NCBI GenBank assembly: GCA_031769625.1
Contig: JAUIMM010002314.1
Span: 1 to 64,000 of the forward strand
Source: Taudactylus pleione
Lineage: Eukaryota; Chordata; Amphibia; Anura; Myobatrachidae
Length of the DNA: 64,000 nt
Direction: 5' to 3'
Shown here: piece after piece, positions 46,041 through 59,800 of the stretch
How the letters are laid out: the number at the start of each line of letters is the position of its first letter
Position numbering within the stretch: position 1 is the first letter of the stretch
Position numbers and translations under genes: made by a program
Notes under the pieces: generated by a model
Databases searched by the model: none
What the model saw: the letters and a program-made list of their open reading frames with translations, nothing else
Told to the model about the DNA's origin: nothing

Positions 46041-49000
46041 ACGAGATGTGTTGAAGACCAAGACCCACAAATGTGATGTGAAATGGTTTTTCTCCCATGT
46101 TGCATTTAAGAGAAAACAGCAATTGCTCGTTTTAGGCCAAAATGTATTGAAAGCAATGGAAACAACAAAAGCGCATACTTTGTGTTATCTCCTCTTGTAG
46201 CAAACACAGACAGCTCAAAATTTCACTGGATGTGTTGAAGACCAAGACCCACAAATGTGATGTGAAATGGTTATTCTCCCATGTTGCGTTTAAGAGAAAA
46301 CAGCAATTGCTCGTTTTAGGCCAAAATGCATTGAAAGCAATGGAAACAACAAAAGCGCATACTTTGTGTTATCTCTTCTTGTAGCAAACACAGACAGCTC
46401 AAAATTTCACTGGATGTGTTGAAGACCAAGACCCACAAATGTGATGTGAAATGGTTTTTCTCTCATGTTGTGTTTAAGAGAAAACTGCAAATGCACGTTT
46501 TAGGCCAAAATGCATTGAAAGCAATGGAAATAACAAAAGCGCATACTTTGTGTTATCTCCTCTTGTAGCAAACACAGACAGCTCAAAATTTCACCAGATC
46601 TGTTGAAGACCAAGACCCACAAATGTGATGTGAAATGGTTTTTCTCCCATGTTGCGTTTAAGAGAAAACAGCAAATGAACGTTTTAGGCCAAAATGCATT
46701 GAAAATAATGGAAACAACAAAAGCGCATACTTTGTGTTATCTCCTCTTGTAGCAAACACAGACAGATCAAAATTTCACTGGATGTGTTGAAGACCAAGAC
46801 CCACAAATGTGATGTGAAATGGTTTTTCTCTCATGTTGTGTTTAAGAGAAAACTGCAAATGCACGTTTTAGGCCAAAATGCATTGAAAGCAATGGAAACA
46901 ACAAAAGTGCATACTTTGTGTTATCTCCTCTTGTAGCAAACACAGACAGCTCAAAATTTCACCAGATCTGTTGAAGACCAAGACCCACAAATGTGATGTG
47001 AAATGGTTTTTCTCCCATGTTGCGTTTAAGAGAAAACAGCAAATGCACGTTTTAGGCCAAAATGCATTGAAAACAATGGAAACAACAAAAGTGCATACTT
47101 TGTGTTATCTCCTCTTGTAGCAAACACAGACAGCTCAAAATTTCACTGGATGTGTTGAAGACCAAGACCCACAAATGTGATGTGAAATGGTTTTTCTCCC
47201 ATGTTGCGTTTAAGAGAAAACAGCAATTGCTCGTTTTAGGCCAAAATGCATTGAAAGCAATGGAAACAACAAAAGCGCATACTTTGTGTTATCTCCTCTT
47301 GTAGCAAACACAGACAGCTCAAAATTTCACTGGATGTGTTGAAGACCAAGACCCACAAATGTGATGTGAAATGGTTTTTCTCTCATGTTGTGTTTAAGAG
47401 AAAACTGCAAATGCACGTTTTAGGCCAAAATGCATTGAAAGCAATGGAAATAACAAAAGCGCATCCTTTGTGTTATCTCCTCTTGTAGCAAACACAGACA
47501 GCTCAAAATTTCACTGGATGTGTTGAAGACCAAGACCCACAAATGTGATGTGAAATGGTTTTTCTCCCATGTTGCTTTTAAGAGAAAACAGCAAATGCAC
47601 ATTTTAGGCCAAAATGCTTTGAAAACAATGGAAACAACAAAAGCGCATACTTTGTGTTATCTCCTCTTGTAGCAAACACAGACAGCTCAAAATTTCACGA
47701 GATGTGTTGAAGACCAAGACCCACAAATGTGATGTGAAATGGTTTTTCTCCTATGTTGCGTTTAAGAGAAAACAGCAATTGCTTGTTTTAGGCCAAAATG
47801 CATTGAAAGCAATGGAAACAACAAAAGCGCATACTTTGTGTTATCTCCTCTTGTAGCAAACACAGACAGCTCAAAATTTCACTGGATGTGTTGAAGACCA
47901 AGACCCACAAATGTGATGTGAAATGGTTATTCTCCCATGTTGCGTTTAAGAGAAAACAGCAATTGCTCGTTTTAGGCCAAAATGCATTGAAAGCAATGGA
48001 AACAACAAAAGCGCATACTTTGTGTTATCTCCTCTTGTAGCAAACACAGACAGCTCAAAATTTCACGAGATGTGTTGAAGACCAAGACCCACAAATGTGA
48101 TGTGAAATGGTTTTTCTCCCATGTTGCGTTTAAGAGAAAACAGCAATTGCTTGTTTTAGGCCAAAATGCATTGAAAGCAATGGAAACAACAAAAGCGCAT
48201 ACTTTGTGTTATCTCCTCTTGTAGCAAACACAAACAGCTCAAAATTTCACTGGATGTGTTGAAGACCAAGACCCACAAATGTGATGTGAAATGGTTATTC
48301 TCCCATGTTGCGTTTAAGAGAAAACAGCAATTGCTCGTTTTAGGCCAAAATGCATTGAAAGCAATGGAAACAACAAAAGCGCATACTTTGTGTTATCTCC
48401 TCTTGTAGCAAACACAGACAGCTCAAAATTTCACTGGATGTGTTGAAGACCAAGACCCACAAATGTGATGTGAAATGGTTTTTCTCTCATGTTGTGTTTA
48501 AGAGAAAACTGCAAATGCACGTTTTAGGCCAAAATGCATTGAAAGCAATGGAAATAACAAAAGCGCATACTTTGTGTTATCTCCTCTTGTAGCAAACACA
48601 GACAGCTCAAAATTTCACCAGATCTGTTGAAGACCAAGACCCAGAAATGTGATGTGAAATGGTTTTTCTCCCATGTTGCGTTTAAGAGAAAACAGCAAAT
48701 GCACGTTTTAGGCCAAAATGCATTGAAAACAATGGAAACAACAAAAGCGCATAATTTGTGTTATCTCCTCTTGTAGTAAACACAGACAGCTCAAAATTTC
48801 ACTGGATGTGTTGAAGACCAAGACCTACAAATGTGATGTGAAATGGTTTTTCTCCCATCTTGCGTTTAAGAGAAAACAGCAAATGCACGCTTTAGGCCAA
48901 AATGCTTTGAAAACAATGGAAACAACAAAAGCGCATACTTTGTGTTATCTCCTCTTGTAGCAAACACAGACAGCTCAAAATTTCAAGAGATGTGTTGAAG

Positions 49001-49899
49001 ACCAAGACCCACAAATGTGATGTGAAATGGTTTTTCTCCCATGTTGCGTTTAAGAGAAAACAGCAATTGCTCGTTTTAGGCCAAAATGCATTGAAAGCAA
49101 TGGAAACAACAAAAGCGCATACTTTGTGTTATCTCCCTTTGTAGCAAACACAGACAGCTCAAAATTTCACTGGATGTGTTGAAGACCAAGACACACAAAT
49201 GTGATGTGAAATGGTTATTCTCCCATGTTGCGTTTAAGAGAAAACAGCAATTGCTCGTTTTAGGCCAAAATGCATTGAAAGTAATGGAAACAACAAAAGC
49301 GCATACTTTGTGTTATCTCTTCTTGTAGCAAACACAGACAGCTCAAAATTTCACTGGATGTGTTGAAGACCAAGACCCACAAATGTGATGTGAAATGGTT
49401 TTTCTCTCATGTTGTGTTTAAGAGAAAACAGCAAATGCACGTTTTAGGCCAAAATGCATTGAAAGCAATGGAAATAACAAAAGCGCATCCTTTGTGTTAT
49501 CTCCTCTTGTAGCAAACACAGACAGCTCAAAATTTCACCAGATCTGTTGAAGACCAAGACCCACAAATGTGATGTGAAATGGTTTTTCTCCCATTTTGCG
49601 TTTAAGAGAAAACAGCAAATGAACGTTTTAGGCCAAAATGCATTGAAAACAATGGAAACAACAAAAGCGCATACTTTGTGTTATCTCCTCTTGTAGCAAA
49701 CACAGACAGATCAAAATTTCACTGGATGTGTTGAAGACCAAGACCCACAAATGTGATGTGAAATGGTTTTTCTCTCATGTTGTGTTTAAGAGAAAACTGC
49801 AAATGCACGTTTTAGGCCAAAATGCATTGAAAGCAATGGAAACAACAAAAGCGCATACTTTGTGTTATCTCCTCTTGTAGCAAACACAGACAGCTCAAA

Positions 49900-52800
49900 A
49901 TTTCACTGGATGTGTTGAAGACCAAGACCCACAAATGTGATGTGAAATGGTTTTTCTCCCATGTTGCGTTTAAGAGAAAACAGCAAATGCACGTTTTAGG
50001 CCAAAATGCATTGAAAACAATGGAAACAACAAAAGTGCAAACTTTGTGTTATCTCCTCTTGTAGCAAACACAGACAGCTCAAAATTTCACTGGATGTGTT
50101 GAAGACCAAGACACACAAATGTGATGTGAAATGGTTTTTCTCCCATGTTGCGTTTAAGAGAAAACAGCAATTGCTCGTTTTAGGCCAAAATGCATTGAAA
50201 ACAATGGAAACAACAAAAGTGCATACTTTGTGTTATCTCCTCTTGTAGCAAACACAGACAGCTCAAAATTTCACTGGATGTGTTGAAGACCAAGACCCAC
50301 AAATGTGATGTGAAATGGTTTTTCTCTCATGTTGTGTTTAAGAGAAAACAGCAAATGCACGTTTTAGGCCAAAATGCATTGAAAGCAATGGAAATAACAA
50401 AAGCGCATCCTTTGTGTTATCTCCTCTTGTAGCAAACACAGACAGCTCAAAATTTCACCAGATCTGTTGAAGACCAAGACCCACAAATGTGATGTGAAAT
50501 GGTTTTTCTCCCATGTTGCGTTTAAGAGAAAACAGCAAATGCACGTTTTAGGCCAAAATGCTTTGAAAACAATGGAAACAACAAAAGCGCATACTTTGTG
50601 TTATCTCCTCTTGTAGCAAACACAGACAGCTCAAAATTTCACGAGATGTGTTGAAGACCAAGACCCACAAATGTGATGTGAAATGGTTTTTCTCCCATGT
50701 TGCGTTTAAGAGAAAACAGCAATTGCTCGTTTTAGGCCAAAATGCATTGAAAGCAATGGAAACAACAAAAGCGCATACTTTGTGTTATCTCCTCTTGTAG
50801 CAAACACAGACAGCTCAAAATTTCACTGGATGTGTTGAAGACCAAGACACACAAATGTGATGTGAAATGGTTATTCTCCCATGTTGCGTTTAAGAGAAAA
50901 CAGCAATTGCTCGTTTTAGGCCAAAATGCATTGAAAGCAATGGAAACAACAAAAGCGCATACTTTGTGTTATCTCCTCTTGTAGCAAACACAGACAGCTC
51001 AAAATTTCACTGGATGTGTTGAAGACCAAGACCCACAAATGTGATGTGAAATGGTTTTTCTCTCATGTTGTGTTTAAGAGAAAACTGCAAATGCACGTTT
51101 TAGGCCAAAATGCATTGAAAGCAATGGAAATAACAAAAGCGCATACTTTGTGTTATCTCCTCTTGTAGCAAACACAGACAGCTCAAAATTTCACCAGGTC
51201 TGTTGAAGACCAAGACCCAGAAATGTGATGTGAAATGGTTTTTCTCCCATGTTGCGTTTAAGAGAAAACAGCAAATGCACGTTTTAGGCCAAAATGCATT
51301 GAAAACAATGGAAACAACAAAAGCGCATACTTTGTGTTATCTCCTCTTGTAGCAAACACAGACAGCTCAAAATTTCACTGGATGTGTTGAAGACCAAGAC
51401 CTACAAATGTGATGTGAAATGGTTTTTCTCCCATGTTGCGTTTAAGAGAAAACAGCAATTGCTCGTTTTAGGCCAAAATGCATTGAAAGCAATGGAAACA
51501 ACAAAAGCGCATACTTTGTGTTATCTCCTCTTGTAGCAATCACAGACAGCTCAAAATTTCACTGGATGTGTTGAAGACCAAGACCCACAAATGTGATGTG
51601 AAATGGTTTTTCTCCCATGTTGCATTTAAGAGAAAACAGCAAATGCATGTTTTAGGCCAAAATGCATTGAAAGCAATGGAAACAACAAAAGCGCATACAT
51701 TGTGATATCTCCTCTTGTAGCAAACACAGACAGCTCAAAATTTCACTGGATGTGTTGAAGACCAAGACCCACAAATGTGATGTGAAATGGTTTTTCTCCC
51801 ATGTTGCGTTTAAGAGAAAACAGCAATTGCTCGTTTTAGGCCAAAATGCATTGAAAGCAATGGAAACAACAAAAGCGCATACTTTGAGTTATCTCCTCTT
51901 GTAGCAAACACAGACAGCTCAAAATTTCACTGGATGTGTTGAAGACCAAGACCCACAAATGTGATGTGAAATGGTTTTTCTCTCATGTTGTGTTTAAGAG
52001 AAAACTGCAAATGCACGTTTTAGGCCAAAATGCATTGAAAGCAATGGAAATAACAAAAGCGCATACTTTGTGTTATCTCCTCTTGTAGCAAACACAGACA
52101 GCTCAAAATTTCACCAGATCTGTTGAAGACCAAGACCCAGAAATGTGATGTGAAATGGTTTTTCTCCCATGTTGCGTTTAAGAGAAAACAGCAAATACAC
52201 GTTTTAGGCCAAAATGCATTGAAAACAATGGAAACAACAAAAGCGCATACTTTGTGTTATCTCCTCTTGTAGCAAACACAGACAGCTCAAAATTTCACTG
52301 GATGTGTTGAAGACCAAGACCTACAAATGTGATGTGAAATGGTTTTTCTCCCATGTTGCGTTTAAGAGAAAACAGCAATTGCTCGTTTTAAGCCAAAATG
52401 CATTGAAAGCAATGGAAACAACAAAAGCGCATACTTTGTGTTATCTCCTCTTGTAGCAAACACAGACAGCTCAAAATTTCACTGGATGTGTTGAAGGCCA
52501 AGACCCACAAATGTGATGTGAAATGGTTTTTCTCTCATGTTGTGTTTAAGAGAAAACTGCAAATGCACATTTTAGGCCAAAATGCATTGAAAGCAATGGA
52601 AATAACAAAAGCGCATACTTTGTGTTATCTCCTCTTGTAGCAAACACAGACAGCTCAAAATTTCACCAGATCTGTTGAAGACCAAGACCCACAAATGTGA
52701 TGTGAAATGGTTTTTCTCCCATGTTGCGTTTAAGAGAAAACAGCAAATGAACGTTTTAGGCCAAAATGCATTGAAAACAATGGAAACAACAAAAGCACAT

Positions 52801-55800
52801 ACTTTGTGTTATCTCCTCTTGTAGCAAACACAGACAGCTCAAAATTTCACTGGATGTGTTGAAGACCAAGACCCACAAATGTGATGTGAAATGGTTTTTC
52901 TCTCATGTTGTGTTTAAGAGAAAACAGCAAATGAACGTTTTAGGCCAAAATGCATTGAAAGCAATGGAAACAACAAAAGCGCATACTTTGTGTTATCTCC
53001 TCTTGTAGCAAACACAGACAGCTCAAAATTTCACTGGATGTGTTGAAGACCAAGACCCACAAATGTGATGTGAAATGGTTTTTCTCCCATGTTGCATTTA
53101 AGAGAAAACAGCAAATGCATGTTTTAGGCCAAAATGCATTGAAAGCAATGGAAACAACAAAAGCGCATACATTGTGATATCTCCTCTTGTAGCAAACACA
53201 GACAGCTCAAAATTTCACTGGATGTGTTGAAGACCAAGACCCACAAATGTGATGTGAAATGGTTTTTCTCCCATGTTGCGTTTAAGAGAAAACAGCAATT
53301 GCTCGTTTTAGGCCAAAATGCATTGAAAGCAATGGAAACAACAAAAGCGCATACTTTGTGTTATCTCCTCTTGTAGCAAACACAGACAGCTCAAAATTTC
53401 ACTGGATGTGTTGAAGACCAAGACCCACAAATGTGATGTGAAATGGTTTTTCTCCCATGTTGCGTTTAAGAGAAAACAGCAAATGCACGTTTTAGGCCAA
53501 AATGCATTGAAAACAATGGAAACAACAAAAGTGCAAACTTTGTGTTATCTCCTCTTGTAGCAAACACAGACAGCTCAAAATTTCACTGGATGTGTTGAAG
53601 ACCAAGACACACAAATGTGATGTGAAATGGTTTTTCTCCCATGTTGCGTTTAAGAGAAAACAGCAATTGCTCGTTTTAGGCCAAAATGCATTGAAAACAA
53701 TGGAAACAACAAAAGTGCATACTTTGTGTTATCTCCTCTTGTAGCAAACACAGACAGCTCAAAATTTCACTGGATGTGTTGAAGACCAAGACCCACAAAT
53801 GTGATGTGAAATGGTTTTTCTCTCATGTTGTGTTTAAGAGAAAACAGCAAATGCACGTTTTAGGCCAAAATGCATTGAAAGCAATGGAAATAACAAAAGC
53901 GCATCCTTTGTGTTATCTCCTCTTGTAGCAAACACAGACAGCTCAAAATTTCACCAGATCTGTTGAAGACCAAGACCCACAAATGTGATGTGAAATGGTT
54001 TTTCTCCCATGTTGCGTTTAAGAGAAAACAGCAAATGCACGTTTTAGGCCAAAATGCTTTGAAAACAATGGAAACAACAAAAGCGCATACTTTGTGTTAT
54101 CTCCTCTTGTAGCAAACACAGACAGCTCAAAATTTCACGAGATGTGTTGAAGACCAAGACCCACAAATGTGATGTGAAATGGTTTTTCTCCCATGTTGCG
54201 TTTAAGAGAAAACAGCAATTGCTCGTTTTAGGCCAAAATGCATTGAAAGCAATGGAAACAACAAAAGCGCATACTTTGTGTTATCTCCTCTTGTAGCAAA
54301 CACAGACAGCTCAAAATTTCACTGGATGTGTTGAAGACCAAGACACACAAATGTGATGTGAAATGGTTATTCTCCCATGTTGCGTTTAAGAGAAAACAGC
54401 AATTGCTCGTTTTAGGCCAAAATGCATTGAAAGCAATGGAAACAACAAAAGCGCATACTTTGTGTTATCTCCTCTTGTAGCAAACACAGACAGCTCAAAA
54501 TTTCACTGGATGTGTTGAAGACCAAGACCCACAAATGTGATGTGAAATGGTTTTTCTCTCATGTTGTGTTTAAGAGAAAACTGCAAATGCACGTTTTAGG
54601 CCAAAATGCATTGAAAGCAATGGAAATAACAAAAGCGCATACTTTGTGTTATCTCCTCTTGTAGCAAACACAGACAGCTCAAAATTTCACCAGGTCTGTT
54701 GAAGACCAAGACCCAGAAATGTGATGTGAAATGGTTTTTCTCCCATGTTGCGTTTAAGAGAAAACAGCAAATGCACGTTTTAGGCCAAAATGCATTGAAA
54801 ACAATGGAAACAACAAAAGCGCATACTTTGTGTTATCTCCTCTTGTAGCAAACACAGACAGCTCAAAATTTCACTGGATGTGTTGAAGACCAAGACCTAC
54901 AAATGTGATGTGAAATGGTTTTTCTCCCATGTTGCGTTTAAGAGAAAACAGCAATTGCTCGTTTTAGGCCAAAATGCATTGAAAGCAATGGAAACAACAA
55001 AAGCGCATACTTTGTGTTATCTCCTCTTGTAGCAAACACAGACAGCTCAAAATTTCACTGGATGTGTTGAAGACCAAGACCCACAAATGTGATGTGAAAT
55101 GGTTTTTCTCCCATGTTGCATTTAAGAGAAAACAGCAAATGCATGTTTTAGGCCAAAATGCATTGAAAGCAATGGAAACAACAAAAGCGCATACATTGTG
55201 ATATCTCCTCTTGTAGCAAACACAGACAGCTCAAAATTTCACTGGATGTGTTGAAGACCAAGACCCACAAATGTGATGTGAAATGGTTTTTCTCCCATGT
55301 TGCGTTTAAGAGAAAACAGCAATTGCTCGTTTTAGGCCAAAATGCATTGAAAGCAATGGAAACAACAAAAGCGCATACTTTGAGTTATCTCCTCTTGTAG
55401 CAAACACAGACAGCTCAAAATTTCACTGGATGTGTTGAAGACCAAGACCCACAAATGTGATGTGAAATGGTTTTTCTCTCATGTTGTGTTTAAGAGAAAA
55501 CTGCAAATGCACGTTTTAGGCCAAAATGCATTGAAAGCAATGGAAATAACAAAAGCGCATACTTTGTGTTATCTCCTCTTGTAGCAAACACAGACAGCTC
55601 AAAATTTCACCAGATCTGTTGAAGACCAAGACCCAGAAATGTGATGTGAAATGGTTTTTCTCCCATGTTGCGTTTAAGAGAAAACAGCAAATACACGTTT
55701 TAGGCCAAAATGCATTGAAAACAATGGAAACAACAAAAGCGCATACTTTGTGTTATCTCCTCTTGTAGCAAACACAGACAGCTCAAAATTTCACTGGATG

Positions 55801-56848
55801 TGTTGAAGACCAAGACCTACAAATGTGATGTGAAATGGTTTTTCTCCCATGTTGCGTTTAAGAGAAAACAGCAATTGCTCGTTTTAAGCCAAAATGCATT
55901 GAAAGCAATGGAAACAACAAAAGCGCATACTTTGTGTTATCTCCTCTTGTAGCAAACACAGACAGCTCAAAATTTCACTGGATGTGTTGAAGGCCAAGAC
56001 CCACAAATGTGATGTGAAATGGTTTTTCTCTCATGTTGTGTTTAAGAGAAAACTGCAAATGCACATTTTAGGCCAAAATGCATTGAAAGCAATGGAAATA
56101 ACAAAAGCGCATACTTTGTGTTATCTCCTCTTGTAGCAAACACAGACAGCTCAAAATTTCACCAGATCTGTTGAAGACCAAGACCCACAAATGTGATGTG
56201 AAATGGTTTTTCTCCCATGTTGCGTTTAAGAGAAAACAGCAAATGAACGTTTTAGGCCAAAATGCATTGAAAACAATGGAAACAACAAAAGCACATACTT
56301 TGTGTTATCTCCTCTTGTAGCAAACACAGACAGCTCAAAATTTCACTGGATGTGTTGAAGACCAAGACCCACAAATGTGATGTGAAATGGTTTTTCTCTC
56401 ATGTTGTGTTTAAGAGAAAACAGCAAATGAACGTTTTAGGCCAAAATGCATTGAAAGCAATGGAAACAACAAAAGCGCATACTTTGTGTTATCTCCTCTT
56501 GTAGCAAACACAGACAGCTCAAAATTTCACTGGATGTGTTGAAGACCAAGACCCACAAATGTGATGTGAAATGGTTTTTCTCCCATGTTGCATTTAAGAG
56601 AAAACAGCAAATGCATGTTTTAGGCCAAAATGCATTGAAAGCAATGGAAACAACAAAAGCGCATACATTGTGATATCTCCTCTTGTAGCAAACACAGACA
56701 GCTCAAAATTTCACTGGATGTGTTGAAGACCAAGACCCACAAATGTGATGTGAAATGGTTTTTCTCCCATGTTGCGTTTAAGAGAAAACAGCAATTGCTC
56801 GTTTTAGGCCAAAATGCATTGAAAGCAATGGAAACAACAAAAGCGCAT
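49900..56848. repeat. Tandem pair of 19-monomer HOR units (3,496 bp each)
   Basis: Several markers repeat at exactly 3,496 bp (19 x 184): GTGCAAAC at 50035 and 53531, CACCAGGTCTG at 51195 and 54691, and ACTTTGAGTT at 51881 and 55377. Copy 1 is about 49900-53395 and copy 2 about 53396-56848. The second copy contains a nested 8-monomer repeat: ACTTTGAGTT recurs at 56849, 1,472 bp on. Monomers with this marker continue at 61637, 62556 and 63844, at 26-, 5- and 7-monomer spacings. Confidence 0.85.
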
Positions 56849-59800
56849 ACTTTGAGTTATCTCCTCTTGTAGCAAACACAGACAGCTCAAAATTTCACTG
56901 GATGTGTTGAAGACCAAGACCCACAAATGTGATGTGAAATGGTTTTTCTCTCATGTTGTGTTTAAGAGAAAACTGCAAATGCACGTTTTAGGCCAAAATG
57001 CATTGAAAGCAATGGAAATAACAAAAGCGCATACTTTGTGTTATCTCCTCTTGTAGCAAACACAGACAGCTCAAAATTTCACCAGATCTGTTGAAGACCA
57101 AGACCCAGAAATGTGATGTGAAATGGTTTTTCTCCCATGTTGCGTTTAAGAGAAAACAGCAAATACACGTTTTAGGCCAAAATGCATTGAAAACAATGGA
57201 AACAACAAAAGCGCATACTTTGTGTTATCTCCTCTTGTAGCAAACACAGACAGCTCAAAATTTCACTGGATGTGTTGAAGACCAAGACCTACAAATGTGA
57301 TGTGAAATGGTTTTTCTCCCATGTTGCGTTTAAGAGAAAACAGCAATTGCTCGTTTTAAGCCAAAATGCATTGAAAGCAATGGAAACAACAAAAGCGCAT
57401 ACTTTGTGTTATCTCCTCTTGTAGCAAACACAGACAGCTCAAAATTTCACTGGATGTGTTGAAGGCCAAGACCCACAAATGTGATGTGAAATGGTTTTTC
57501 TCTCATGTTGTGTTTAAGAGAAAACTGCAAATGCACGTTTTAGGCCAAAATGCATTGAAAGCAATGGAAATAACAAAAGCGCATACTTTGTGTTATCTCC
57601 TCTTGTAGCAAACACAGACAGCTCAAAATTTCACCAGATCTGTTGAAGACCAAGACCCACAAATGTGATGTGAAATGGTTTTTCTCTCATGTTGTGTTTA
57701 AGAGAAAACAGCAAATGAACGTTTTAGGCCAAAATGCATTGAAAGCAATGGAAACAACAAAAGCGCATACTTTGTGTTATCTCCTCTTGTAGCAAACACA
57801 GACAGCTCAAAATTTCACTGGATGTGTTGAAGACCAAGACCCACAAATGTGATGTGAAATGGTTATTCTCCCATGTTGCGTTTAAGAGAAAACAGCAATT
57901 GCTCGTTTTAGGCCAAAATGCATTGAAAGCAATGGAAACAACAAAAGCGCATACTTTGTGTTATCTCTTCTTGTAGCAAACACAGACAGCTCAAAATTTC
58001 ACTGGATGTGTTGAAGACCAAGACCCACAAATGTGATGTGAAATGGTTTTTCTCTCATGTTGTGTTTAAGAGAAAACTGCAAATGCACGTTTTAGGCCAA
58101 AATGCATTGAAAGCAATGGAAATAACAAAAGCGCATACTTTGTGTTATCTCCTCTTGTAGCAAACACAGACAGCTCAAAATTTCACCAGATCTGTTGAAG
58201 ACCAAGACCCACAAATGTGATGTGAAATGGTTTTTCTCCCATGTTGCGTTTAAGAGAAAACAGCAAATGCACGTTTTAGGCCAAAATGCATTGAAAGCAA
58301 TGGAAACAACAAAAGCGCATACTTTGTGTTATCTCCTCTTGTAGCAAACACAGACAGCTCAAAATTTCACTGGATGTGTTGAAGACCAAGACCCACAAAT
58401 GTGATGTGAAATGGTTTTTCTCCCATGTTGCGTTTAAGAGAAAACAGCAAATGCACGTTTTAGGCCAAAATGCATTGAAAACAATGGAAACAACAAAAGT
58501 GCATACTTTGTGTTATCTCCTCTTGTAGCAAACACAGACAGCTCAAAATTTCACTGGATGTGTTGAAGACCAAGACCCACAAATGTGATGTGAAATGGTT
58601 TTTCTCCCATGTTGCGTTTAAGAGAAAACAGCAATTGCTCGTTTTAGGCCAAAATGCATTGAAAGCAATGGAAACAACAAAAGCGCATACTTTGTGTTAT
58701 CTCCTCTTGTAGCAAACACAGACAGCTCAAAATTTCACTGGATGTGTTGAAGACCAAGACCCACAAATGTGATGTGAAATGGTTTTTCTCCCATGTTGCG
58801 TTTAAGAGAAAACAGCAAATGCATGTTTTAGGCCAAAATGCATTGAAAGCAATGGAAACAACAAAAGCGCATACATTGTGATATCTCCTCTTGTAGCAAA
58901 CACAGACAGCTCAAAATTTCACTGGATGTGTTGAAGACCAAGACACACAAATGTGATGTGAAATGGTTTTTCTCCCATGTTGCGTTTAAGAGAAAACAGC
59001 AATTGCTCGTTTTAGGCCTAAATGCATTGAAAACAATGGAAACAACAAAAGTGCATACTTTGTGTTATCTCCTCTTGTAGCAAACACAGACAGCTCAAAA
59101 TTTCACTGGATGTGTTGAAGACCAAGACCCACAAATGTGATGTGAAATGGTTTTTCTCTCATGTTGTGTTTAAGAGAAAACAGCAAATGCACGTTTTAGG
59201 CCAAAATGCATTGAAAGCAATGGAAATAACAAAAGCGCATCCTTTGTGTTATCTCCTCTTGTAGCAAACACAGACAGCTCAAAATTTCACCAGACCTGTT
59301 GAAGACCAAGACCCACAAATGTGATGTGAAATGGTTTTTCTCCCATGTTGCGTTTAAGAGAAAACAGCAAATGCACGTTTTAGGCCAAAATGCTTTGTAA
59401 AACAATGGAAACAACAAAAGCGCATACTTTGTGTTATCTCCTCTTGTAGCAAACACAGACAGCTCAAAATTTCACGAGATGTGTTGAAGACCAAGACCCA
59501 CAAATGTGATGTGAAATGGTTTTTCTCCCATGTTGCGTTTAAGAGAAAACAGCAATTGCTCGTTTTAGGCCAAAATGCATTGAAAGCAATGGAAACAACA
59601 AAAGCGCATACTTTGTGTTATCTCCTCTTGTAGCAAACACAGACAGCTCAAAATTTCACTGGATGTGTTGAAGACCAAGACCCACAAATGTGATGTGAAA
59701 TGGTTATTCTCCCATGTTGCGTTTAAGAGAAAACAGCAATTGCTCGTTTTAGGCCAAAATGCATTGAAAGCAATGGAAACAACAAAAGCGCATACTTTGT

